Shown here piece by piece: positions 1 to 5,059 of a DNA stretch of 6,101 nucleotides. The stretch covers positions 1-6,101 of the forward strand of contig JAJFJE010000081.1 of NCBI GenBank assembly GCA_021774355.1. Direction: 5' to 3'. The translations under genes were made by a program, and so were the position numbers. Positions within the stretch are counted from its first letter, which is position 1. The number at the start of each line of letters is the position of its first letter. Source of the DNA: Alphaproteobacteria bacterium. Lineage in GTDB: Bacteria; Pseudomonadota; Alphaproteobacteria; Zavarziniales; Zavarziniaceae. Under the pieces are notes generated by a model, which was not told where the DNA came from, ran no database searches, and saw only the letters and a program-made list of their open reading frames with translations.

Positions 1-963
1 CACCGATAAACATATTATCAACCAAGAATTGCAGTTCGTCGCCGTTGAGTTGAATGAAGTAGCCCCACCACTTCTCGAACTTGAGGTAGCGCTCCGCATC
101 TGTGTCGACATGCGTGTAGACCTCGTATTGTTTGCCCCAGAGCCAGTTTGCCGGGTTCAGGATGTCGAAGTTCAGGATCAATCCTGTGCCGTCGATCTTT
201 CCCTTGCCGAGATCGCTGGCCATGGCGGTGAGCCAACTGCCGCCGAGCAGGCCACCGGCATAGCGCATCGGATTTTTCCCATGGACGCCCTGCCAATAGG
301 ACATCGGCGAGCCCGCGACCAGGCAGGGGCCAAACAGATCGGGACGCAAGATCGCGACCATAAGGGTCTGATAGCCGGCCTGGCAGTTGCCAATGGCGAA
401 GGGACGCGGTGCCTCCGGATGACGTTCGACCACGTGCTCGAAAAAGCTCACCTGTCCCTCGACGACGTCAAGGAACTGCTGGCCCGGCATCGGCGTCGCG
501 CCGAAGCCGATAAAGTACACGGGATGTCCCGCATTGAGCGCGTCGCCGACCTCGCTTTCCGCCTTGAGGCCGCCGACACCCGGCCCTTGGCCGGCTCGCG
601 GGTCGACCACGACGACCGGCCGCTTCCGCAGATCGATTGCGACCCCTTGGGGGGGGGGACGATGCGCGACAGGGTGTAGTTGATCGGCCGGGGAAGGGAG
701 CGACCGTCCACCAGCACTTCGTGGCCGAAGCTCAGCACGGTTGCCATCGGCCGGGCGGTGATCTCGATTTCTTCGTCACCGCGTTGGCGCAACAGGTCGA
801 GGAACAGAACGGTGCGCTGGAACGCGTCCACCAGGTATTCCGGCCAGGTTATCGCAATATTTCCAGGACCTGCCCAAACCACAGACTGAAAAATGGATGA
901 TTTCGTGGCGACGAAGTCTGGCGCAGGACTCTCATTTTGAGCCTGATTGCCTGTAATCCGCAT
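1..963 (-). CDS. DUF3141 / PHA-synthase-like alpha/beta hydrolase, partial, with an apparent frameshift
   Basis: The product resembles DUF3141 proteins, which are alpha/beta-hydrolase-fold relatives of polyhydroxyalkanoate synthases; their substrate is not established. The start at 963 has AAAGGA seven bases upstream. The N-terminal part (VDAFQRTVLFLDLLRQRG at about residues 45-62, then VLSFGHEVLVDGR and INYTLSRIVPP) is family-like. It is read in one frame down to about position 658. From about 650 to the left edge a different frame is open without stops and continues the same family: VVVVDPRAGQGPGVGG, then GNCQAG with the candidate nucleophile Cys at 383-385, then GSPMSYWQGVHGKNPMRY and FEKWWG. 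The two frames meet at a run of ten C (coding strand). Eight or eleven C would join them as IVPPQGVAID or IVPPPQGVAID. As written the gene is broken, by either sequencing error or real mutation. The C-terminal part, including the remaining catalytic residues, lies outside the window. Confidence 0.85.
649..658. repeat. Ten-base G/C homopolymer at the frameshift point
   Basis: Ten G on the plus strand (C on the coding strand) lie exactly where the DUF3141 reading frame changes. Upstream the frame encodes SRIVPPP; downstream the family sequence GVAIDLRKRPVVVVD resumes in another frame. Runs of this length are prone to slippage in replication and to miscounting in assembly. Confidence 0.9.
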
Positions 964-970
964 GGACTTG

Positions 971-976
971 TCCTTT
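971..976 (-). promoter_or_regulatory. Ribosome binding site of the DUF3141 gene
   Basis: On the minus strand this reads AAAGGA, seven bases before the ATG at 963. It supports that start over any upstream extension. Confidence 0.6.
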
Positions 977-1028
977 CACGGTCAACCGGTCGGGACGCAG
1001 CGCCCAATGATCGGCTCAATATCGATCG

Positions 1029-1075
1029 AACCGACGGATGGTGCGGCGATCCGGATCGCCGCGCGAGGGTCGGTT
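1029..1075. repeat. Nested inverted repeat with a 20-bp perfect palindrome
   Basis: Outer arms AACCGAC (1029-1035) and GTCGGTT (1069-1075) enclose a perfect palindrome, GCGGCGATCCGGATCGCCGC, at 1043-1062. As RNA or cruciform this would form an 8-bp GC-rich stem with a 4-base loop on top of a 7-bp outer stem. A near-copy of the core lies at 1098-1116. It could be a protein-binding dyad, a terminator-like hairpin or a member of a dispersed repeat family. Confidence 0.75.
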
Positions 1076-1097
1076 AATACCTATGCCGCGGCCCGAC

Positions 1098-1116
1098 GCG
1101 GCGACCGGATCGCCGC
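1098..1116. repeat. Second copy of the palindrome, one base shorter
   Basis: GCGGCGACCGGATCGCCGC matches the palindrome at 1043-1062 except for one missing T. It keeps a 7-bp stem, GCGGCGA/TCGCCGC, around CCGGA. The two copies are 55 bases apart, start to start. Confidence 0.75.
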
Positions 1117-1166
1117 TGCCGAAGAGCGGCCTTCGCTCAGGCGATTGGGCGCAGTCGTCGTCGCGG

Positions 1167-1187
1167 TCGGTCCATCTGTTGGACCGA
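1167..1187. repeat. Inverted repeat TCGGTCC / GGACCGA
   Basis: A perfect 7-bp stem around the 7-base loop ATCTGTT. It lies about 130 bases past the stop of the 97-residue gene and has no U-tract, so a terminator role is uncertain. Confidence 0.5.
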
Positions 1188-1313
1188 GCCGGTCGGCGCT
1201 CGGGGATGGCCGGGGCAGAAATCCCGCGAACTGATCGGCGCATAATGATGCGCGGCCGCCGGGGTGCCAGGACCGCGATGAGATGGGCCTTGGCGCAGGG
1301 CGCCGTGGCCAGG

Positions 1314-1607
1314 CTATTGCGTGGCGTCGCGCGGCAGCAGGGCGACCAGGCGGCTGGCGATCATTGTCAGATCGGGGAAGGCCCGTACCGTCGCGGGCAC
1401 GGCGGCGAGAAAATCGGCCAGGCATCTGACGGCTTGTGGTCGGGACATGCGCGCCAGCAGGCCCGCTTCGCGCCACGGGTCGTCGCCCCGCCGGGCAAAA
1501 CACGACAACAGGGTCAGGGTCATGCCATTCGGCTCCGTGCCGATATCAGAAACAAGAAACGCGCTTAACCCGGCGCGCTTCAGCGCTAAAACGTCCGCGG
1601 CCTCCAT
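1314..1607 (-). CDS. Hypothetical protein, 97 residues
   Basis: I do not recognise a named family. The case for a real gene is a strong Shine-Dalgarno (AAGGAG, seven bases before the ATG), a sensible soluble composition, and agreement with the strand of its neighbours. The N-terminal half has alternating hydrophobic segments (VLALKRAGLSAFLVSDIG, then GMTLTLLSCFARRGDDPW). The C-terminal half looks helical (RPQAVRCLADFLAAV and LTMIASRLVALLP). There is no signal peptide, no membrane segment and no metal-binding cluster; the only cysteines are at about residues 35 and 61. The conserved-looking core GTEPNGMTL and DPWREAG feels like a small alphaproteobacterial hypothetical family, but that is from memory only. 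It sits 274 bases downstream of the sigma factor gene and may have its own promoter. Confidence 0.7.
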   Translation of the reverse strand: MEAADVLALKRAGLSAFLVSDIGTEPNGMTLTLLSCFARRGDDPWREAGLLARMSRPQAVRCLADFLAAVPATVRAFPDLTMIASRLVALLPRDATQ

Positions 1608-1614
1608 GAGTGGT

Positions 1615-1620
1615 CTCCTT
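1615..1620 (-). promoter_or_regulatory. Strong ribosome binding site of the 97-residue gene
   Basis: The minus strand reads AAGGAG with a seven-base spacer to the ATG at 1607. This is the best Shine-Dalgarno on the minus strand of the window and is the main reason to accept this short ORF over the longer antisense frames. Confidence 0.75.
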
Positions 1621-1785
1621 TTCCAAAGTTGATTTCAGCGGGTCCCGCATCACCCTGTCACGGTCGCTTTTGTCGTCTGGGTGAGGCAGCCTTGATAAAG
1701 GGCGATGGCCGCCTGACCGTCATTCCGCCACGGCCCGGTCCTGTTGAATTGATGGCTTGTCGGACGGCAGACCGGAATGCGGGTC

Positions 1786-1804
1786 GCCCGGCGATGCGCC
1801 GGGC
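1786..1804 (-). terminator. Possible hairpin terminator after the sigma factor gene
   Basis: GCCCGGC and GCCGGGC form a perfect 7-bp GC stem around a 5-base loop, about 78 bases past the sigma factor stop. No U-tract follows, so it may be a weak or Rho-assisted terminator or only a structured 3' end. Confidence 0.35.
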
Positions 1805-1881
1805 CTGCACGAGCCGCGCGGCTGACCTGCCGGGTTGCGCCTCATCCCGGACCGGACGGGCCGCGGGGGCGGGTGCGCCGG

Positions 1882-2499
1882 TCACTCCATAAGCTCCGAT
1901 AGCCGACTCCGGCCTCGAGAGACCCGGCTCTTGATCGTGCCGATGGGGCAGCCAATGGCGGCGGCGACATCGTCATAGGAATAGCCGGCGCCGCCGACCA
2001 GGATAACGGCCTGCCGTTGCTGCCGCGGCAGCTTGTCCAGCGCGTGCTCGAGCAACCGTGAGGTCAGGGCCCATTCCTGATTGGGCTCGGTGACTTGCGC
2101 GCCGGCAATGACGCCATCGACATCTTCGGTTTCCCATCGGCCGCGACGCAGGGTGGAATAGAAATTGTTTCGCAGAATGGTGAAGAGCCATGCTTTGAGA
2201 TTGCTGCCGGGCTTGAATTTTGTCCGGCCGATCCAGGCCTTGATGAACGTGTCCTGGATCATGTCGTCGGCCATGCTGGAATCCCGGCAGAGCTGTAGAG
2301 CAAAGGCCCTTAATGGGCCGCTCAGGGCAATGATCTCCGCGCTCCATGAGGCGTCCGCCGGCCGGACCCCAGCGCTTGTCCGAAGCGCATCCCGGGGTGT
2401 CGGCGCGTCGCCTGCATCAGGCATTCCCGTCATGTCTGTAACTTTCTGCGCTCCAGCCCGGAGCCGCCCGACCCCATAATGGGAACGGCCTACGCCCAT
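1882..2499 (-). CDS. ECF-family RNA polymerase sigma factor (RpoE/EcfG-like)
   Basis: An alternative sigma factor that directs RNA polymerase to a dedicated promoter set, usually for stress. Region 2 spans about residues 55-120, with LRAFALQLC, ADDMIQDTFIKAW (2.2) and LKAWLFTILRNNFYSTLRR (2.3-2.4). Region 4 spans about 146-203, with LDKLPRQQRQAVILV and the helix-turn-helix YSYDDVAAAIGCPIGTIKSRVSRGRSRL. The wording is close to the alphaproteobacterial EcfG/RpoE group. The N-terminus is uncertain: ATG codons at 2499, 2433 and 2424 are all in frame, none has a good Shine-Dalgarno, and the first 45-50 residues are not conserved-looking. No anti-sigma factor, NepR or PhyR gene is adjacent, although EcfG genes usually sit beside nepR. 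It lies downstream of the RcnB-like gene on the same strand. Confidence 0.9.
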   Translation of the reverse strand: MGVGRSHYGVGRLRAGAQKVTDMTGMPDAGDAPTPRDALRTSAGVRPADASWSAEIIALSGPLRAFALQLCRDSSMADDMIQDTFIKAWIGRTKFKPGSNLKAWLFTILRNNFYSTLRRGRWETEDVDGVIAGAQVTEPNQEWALTSRLLEHALDKLPRQQRQAVILVGGAGYSYDDVAAAIGCPIGTIKSRVSRGRSRLSELME

Positions 2500-2534
2500 C
2501 TCGCCAGGACGGCAGATAATTTGGGCATGGCGGG

Positions 2535-2563
2535 ATCATAGCGGGTGATGCGGCCTGTGGCAG
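2535..2563 (-). promoter_or_regulatory. Candidate sigma-70-type promoter of the sigma factor gene
   Basis: On the minus strand CTGCCA (2563-2558) is separated by 17 bases from TATGAT (2540-2535). These match TTGACA at four of six and TATAAT at five of six positions. Transcription would begin near 2528, some 30 bases before the first possible ATG at 2499. Prediction by eye only. Confidence 0.35.
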
Positions 2564-2607
2564 TGCCGGAAACTACTCATCTTCGGTGCCGGTTCTGGCT
2601 AATGACG

Positions 2608-2640
2608 AACGCCGGCGCCGCGGGAAGCGGGACCGGCGTT
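2608..2640 (-). terminator. Probable terminator hairpin after the RcnB-like gene
   Basis: AACGCCGG (2608-2615) pairs with CCGGCGTT (2633-2640). Inside, CCGC and GCGG pair around GGGAA, with a 2x2 internal mismatch between the two stems. It lies 43 bases past the stop of the RcnB-like gene and upstream of the sigma factor promoter candidate, as expected for a gene-separating terminator. The U-tract is poor (GTTCGTCATT). Confidence 0.5.
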
Positions 2641-2683
2641 GCACCCGTCGCGATGGCGGCATGAAGGTTCTTTCGCCAGTCCT

Positions 2684-3256
2684 CTAGCGGACGATCTCGA
2701 GAATCAGGCCCGTGGCGATGGCGGCGAGAACGACATCAGAACCAACCGCGTAATAGTCGTAACCATGGGGGGCACGCGGCAGGACCCGGATCAGCTGGTA
2801 GGGTGCGGGCCGGTAGTAACCTCGGGGGAGATAGCTGTCCCGGGCCAACCGGCCGGTTACGGCGCGGGGCACCGGGCGATACCAGTTGCCATGGGTGGCG
2901 TACCAGCGGCGCGCCGCCGCCCGGTGGCTGTCTTCCATCCGAAAGTGCTTGCGCGCCTCCTGACGGTTTGCGCGGGTCCGCTCCCGGGCGTCCTTCGCGT
3001 GCTCGGCCTGTTGCCGGGTGTGGGTGGCGCGATCCCGAGCCTGTTCGGCATCCTTGCGCCCGCGATGGCTCTTGGCCTGCTGGTCGCGGTTGTGCACGTC
3101 CCCAGGGCCGCGGCCCTTGTCCGCCTGGGCGTGATCGCCGGCGCCGCCGGTCTGCTGCTGGTGCGTGGGATATCGGGGCGTGTTGAGGTCCCGCGCTTCG
3201 ACGGCAACGGGTGTCAAGAGCGCCGCGGCAAGGCCAATAACTAAAGCGTTTTTCAT
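2684..3256 (-). CDS. RcnB-like exported periplasmic protein
   Basis: A 190-residue protein with a clear signal peptide (Lys near the start, hydrophobic residues 4-19, likely cleavage after VEA at 19-21). Residues 30-110 are a very polar stretch rich in His, Arg, Gln and Asp (QARDRATHTRQQAEHAKDAR), possibly helical or disordered. The C-terminal 50 residues carry the RcnB-family pattern: LPRGYY, LIRVLPRAPHGYDYYAVGSDVVLAAIATGLILEIV. RcnB of E. coli is a periplasmic protein tied to nickel/cobalt homeostasis, but most members of the family are uncharacterised envelope proteins, so a metal role here is not proven. The His-rich middle could bind metal. The ribosome site is weak (GAAAG seven bases before ATG). 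A stress-type promoter candidate lies 30-54 bases upstream. Confidence 0.75.
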   Translation of the reverse strand: MKNALVIGLAAALLTPVAVEARDLNTPRYPTHQQQTGGAGDHAQADKGRGPGDVHNRDQQAKSHRGRKDAEQARDRATHTRQQAEHAKDARERTRANRQEARKHFRMEDSHRAAARRWYATHGNWYRPVPRAVTGRLARDSYLPRGYYRPAPYQLIRVLPRAPHGYDYYAVGSDVVLAAIATGLILEIVR

Positions 3257-3400
3257 GACATGACTTTCAATAGTTATCGTCTTAAAACCCCATCAAAAGC
3301 GTAAGGTTCCAATATTTGTTCTTATGAAACGCTTTATTATTAATTAAAATAAAAAATTGAAAGTGTCTTATCTTATCGCCGTGTTTATTTGAATCGGTCA
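3257..3400 (-). promoter_or_regulatory. AT-rich upstream region of the RcnB-like gene
   Basis: A strongly AT-rich stretch (densest at 3308-3380) in otherwise GC-rich DNA, on the upstream side of the RcnB-like gene. It contains the GGAAC-type promoter candidate and a spaced inverted repeat, AAAGCGT (3296-3302) and ACGCTTT (3329-3335). No credible gene is seen. Confidence 0.5.
3286..3310 (-). promoter_or_regulatory. Candidate EcfG-type promoter of the RcnB-like gene
   Basis: On the minus strand GGAAC (3310-3306) is followed after 16 bases by GGTT (3289-3286). The alphaproteobacterial general stress consensus is GGAAC, 16-17 bases, then CGTT. The -35 is exact and the -10 has one mismatch. The predicted start near 3280 gives a leader of about 25 bases to the ATG at 3256. 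Confidence 0.4.
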
Positions 3401-3581
3401 GCGGCACCGACCACTTTGCGGCGGGATCTCCCGGACCATCGGATTCGGCGGGCCTGGGTCGCGCAGGGGGCGGGCCCCATCGCCCGTCGGGGAACCCTGT
3501 CCGCTCGCTCGGCCTCGTCCTCCGGCGTCGGAACAACAGCCATGGGGGTTTGCGCCGGCCTTCAGGCGCTTTGATTCAGAT

Positions 3582-3606
3582 GTCCCCGGGTCGGCGTCCC
3601 CGGGTC
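3582..3606. repeat. Two-copy direct repeat, period 14
   Basis: GTCCCCGGGTC occurs at 3582-3592 and again at 3596-3606, separated by GGC. Each copy contains the palindrome CCCGGG. Confidence 0.7.
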
Positions 3607-3768
3607 TCGGCCCAGGGGTGGGGGCTGGGCGGCGAAGGCGGGACGGGGCCGGGGAGCACCAGCCCGGCGAACCGCTGCAAGCCCGGATCGGCGTTCGGAT
3701 CGCACGGCCAGGACCTCTCGCCTCGGGCGGATGACAGGCGGGGTCGCGGCACGGCCTGATCCGCCGGA

Positions 3769-3794
3769 GGGTGAGCCGGAAACAGTGCTCACCC
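3769..3794. repeat. Perfect 8-bp hairpin GGGTGAGC / GCTCACCC
   Basis: Eight perfectly complementary bases flank a ten-base loop. The hairpin sits at the junction between the GC-rich core and the AT-rich desaturase promoter zone. No U-tract follows on either strand, so it could be an operator-like dyad or the end of an unseen transcript. Confidence 0.6.
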
Positions 3795-3810
3795 GCACCC
3801 CGAGGCAGGT

Positions 3811-3930
3811 CTTAAATAGTGAATAATAAAATATCTTCGGAATTCCGAATAAAAATGAAGCAAAGGCAAAATTAATCCCCATATTCCAATCACATTAAAT
3901 TCCACCCTTGTGCCCATTTTCAGGGCCTGA
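3811..3930 (+). promoter_or_regulatory. AT-rich promoter zone of the desaturase
   Basis: An AT-rich stretch from about 3811 to 3905 in GC-rich surroundings, directly upstream of the desaturase. Several AT-rich hexamers could serve as a -10, but no convincing -35/-10 pair stands out. A perfect palindrome lies at 3836-3849. Confidence 0.45.
3836..3849. promoter_or_regulatory. 14-bp perfect palindrome, candidate operator
   Basis: TTCGGAATTCCGAA is its own reverse complement. It lies in the promoter zone about 120-145 bases before the desaturase start, a plausible place for a dimeric regulator. No specific regulator is identified. Confidence 0.45.
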
Positions 3931-3933
3931 CAC

Positions 3934-3938
3934 GGAGG
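3934..3938 (+). promoter_or_regulatory. Shine-Dalgarno GGAGG of the short upstream ORF
   Basis: GGAGG lies eight bases before ATG 3947 and five before the in-frame GTG 3944. It is too far from any desaturase start (3970, 3976, 3982) to serve that gene directly. Confidence 0.6.
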
Positions 3939-3946
3939 CCGACGTG

Positions 3947-3985
3947 ATGCTCGCGCTGAAAACAAGAAATTGGACATGCCCATGA
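3947..3985 (+). CDS. Candidate 12-residue leader peptide overlapping the desaturase start
   Basis: ATG followed by eleven more sense codons and TGA encodes MLALKTRNWTCP. A strong GGAGG lies eight bases upstream; an in-frame GTG sits just before the ATG. The stop overlaps the desaturase ATG at 3982 as ATGA, the classic arrangement for translational coupling. The desaturase starts themselves have only a weak AAGAAA upstream, so ribosomes loaded on this ORF may deliver its translation. The alternative is that the good ribosome site is a relic of an older start lost by frameshift. It is too short for conservation to be judged from one sequence. Confidence 0.45.
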   Translation: MLALKTRNWTCP

Positions 3986-4986
3986 CCGCCGCCAATTCCG
4001 AGATTGGCCGGGTTCGCGCCGCCCTGATCGACTACCGGCGTCCCATCGTCTGGCGCAGCCTGGTTCAACTGGGCACCACCCTGGCGCTGTTCCTGGTCTT
4101 CGAAGCGGCACTCTATGCCAGTTTCGGCATCTCCTACTGGCTGACCCTGGCGCTGGCCGTTCCGGCGGCGGGCATGGTGGTGAAGCTGTTCATCATCCAG
4201 CACGATTGCGGACACGGCGCCTTCATGCCGAGCGCCGGCGGCAATGACGCGATCGGCCACCTGTGCAGCCTGGCGACCTTCACACCCTATCTCCACTGGC
4301 GGCGCCAGCATGCCGGCCATCACGCGGTCTGGAACGACCTCGACCGCCGCGACAGCGGCGTCGATCTCTATTCCGTCTGCATCACCCTCGACGAGTATCA
4401 GGCCCTGTCGCCCTGGGGCCGGTGGCGCTATCGCCTGATGCAGCACCCCGTTCTGACCCTGCTCGTGCTGCCGCCGCTGGTCTTCCTTGTCGTCTACCGC
4501 TTTGCCTTCGATACGCCGGCGCACTGGCGACGGGAACGGCGCAGCGTCTATCTGACCAATCTCGCCCTGCTGGTGCTGCTGGTCGGGCTCGGCTTTGCCT
4601 TCGGTTTCGGCACCGTTGTCGCCGTGCAGGTGCCGGTGATTGCCATGGCCGCCCTGGTTGGCGTCTGGCTGTTCTCGTCGCAGCATCGCTTCGAGCATGT
4701 GGTCTGGCGCCGCCACGCCGACTGGGACGCGACGACCGCGGCCCTCAAGGGCAGCTCCTATCTGCAGCTGCCGCGGTTCTTCGACTGGGTGACCGGCCAT
4801 ATCGGCTTTCACCACATCCACCACCTGAACACGCTGATTCCCAATTATCGCCTGCGGGCGGCCCATGACGCCCTGGTCCCGGTGACCGAACTGGCGCCGC
4901 CGCTCACCTTCCTGCGGTCGCTCGGCGCCTCGCGCTTTGTTGTCTGGGACGAAGCCAATGGCCGCATGATTCGTTTTCCCCGTTAA
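3970..4986 (+). CDS. Membrane fatty acid desaturase (omega-6/delta-12-like)
   Basis: An integral-membrane di-iron desaturase that would insert a double bond into acyl chains of membrane lipids using O2 and electrons from a ferredoxin-type donor. Residue numbers here assume the TTG start at 3970 (338 residues). All three histidine boxes are present: HDCGH at 78-82, HAGHH at 114-118 and HHIHH at 281-285. SSQHRFEHVVW at 236-246 is also typical of the family. Hydrophobic segments at about 33-52, 55-75, 160-178, 196-213 and 217-236 fit the membrane fold. Length is normal for bacterial members. Start is ambiguous: TTG 3970, ATG 3976 or ATG 3982. ATG 3982 is attractive because it overlaps the stop of a short upstream ORF with a good ribosome site. 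Regiospecificity cannot be read from sequence, and relatives act on carotenoids or other lipids. groEL follows after 73 bases on the same strand. Confidence 0.9.
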   Translation: MDMPMTAANSEIGRVRAALIDYRRPIVWRSLVQLGTTLALFLVFEAALYASFGISYWLTLALAVPAAGMVVKLFIIQHDCGHGAFMPSAGGNDAIGHLCSLATFTPYLHWRRQHAGHHAVWNDLDRRDSGVDLYSVCITLDEYQALSPWGRWRYRLMQHPVLTLLVLPPLVFLVVYRFAFDTPAHWRRERRSVYLTNLALLVLLVGLGFAFGFGTVVAVQVPVIAMAALVGVWLFSSQHRFEHVVWRRHADWDATTAALKGSSYLQLPRFFDWVTGHIGFHHIHHLNTLIPNYRLRAAHDALVPVTELAPPLTFLRSLGASRFVVWDEANGRMIRFPR

Positions 4987-5059
4987 GGGGCCTTGCCCGC
5001 AGACGCCCGGTCCTTCGGTCGGTCGCTGAAACAAACCACCCGACCATCGGAGATCGATT
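4987..5059 (+). other. Short gap between desaturase and groEL
   Basis: Seventy-three bases with no strong terminator and no CIRCE element (TTAGCACTC-N9-GAGTGCTAA). A 6-bp inverted repeat, GGTCGG (5017-5022) and CCGACC (5040-5045), ends just before the groEL ribosome site GGAG (5049-5052). Co-transcription of the two genes is plausible. Confidence 0.45.

Larger units (their letters stand above)
964..1313. other. Gene-free stretch with several inverted repeats
   Basis: About 350 bases between the 97-residue gene and the DUF3141 gene. Reading frames here give only Arg/Pro/Ser-rich, unrecognisable translations without convincing ribosome sites. The stretch holds a nested hairpin (1029-1075), a second copy of its core palindrome (1098-1116), a 7-bp stem (1167-1187), a 6-bp stem GCGCAT/ATGCGC (1238-1253) and a 5-bp stem GGCGC/GCGCC (1292-1304). 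Some may act as terminators for the upstream gene or as leader structures for the downstream one. None has a clear U-tract. Confidence 0.6.
3401..3810. other. GC-rich gene-free core of the divergent region
   Basis: No frame on either strand gives a recognisable protein; translations are low-complexity Arg/Gly/Pro/Ser. It contains a two-copy direct repeat, GTCCCCGGGTC (3582-3592 and 3596-3606, period 14), a 6-bp inverted repeat (3610-3615 with 3625-3630), a run of G-tracts (3615-3654) and an 8-bp hairpin (3769-3794). It may hold a structured RNA or be degraded coding sequence; nothing decides between these. Confidence 0.5.

Noticed and set aside
29..679. A 216-codon plus-strand frame
   Set aside because: It lies antisense to clear DUF3141 coding sequence (GNCQAG, KNPMRY) and has no recognisable motif.
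1038..1568. A 176-codon plus-strand frame over the palindromes and the 97-residue gene
   Set aside because: Low-complexity Arg/Gly/Ser translation with no good ribosome site; the minus-strand frame at 1314-1607 has a strong Shine-Dalgarno and normal composition.
1629..1700. FNR/FixK-type boxes (TTGAT-N4-ATCAA) near 1629 and 1692
   Set aside because: Only the TTGAT half-site occurs; the second half is missing in both places.
2639..3244. A 201-codon plus-strand frame with a hydrophobic stretch
   Set aside because: It is antisense to the RcnB-like gene, which has a signal peptide and the family C-terminus; the hydrophobic part mirrors GC-rich third positions.
3562..3882. A 106-codon minus-strand frame beginning in the AT-rich zone
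   Set aside because: The first 27 residues look hydrophobic only because of AT-rich DNA, and the rest is Arg/Pro-rich; no ribosome site or family likeness.
4987..5059. CIRCE / HrcA operator upstream of groEL
   Set aside because: No TTAGCACTC-N9-GAGTGCTAA or close variant is present; the only dyad is GGTCGG/CCGACC.
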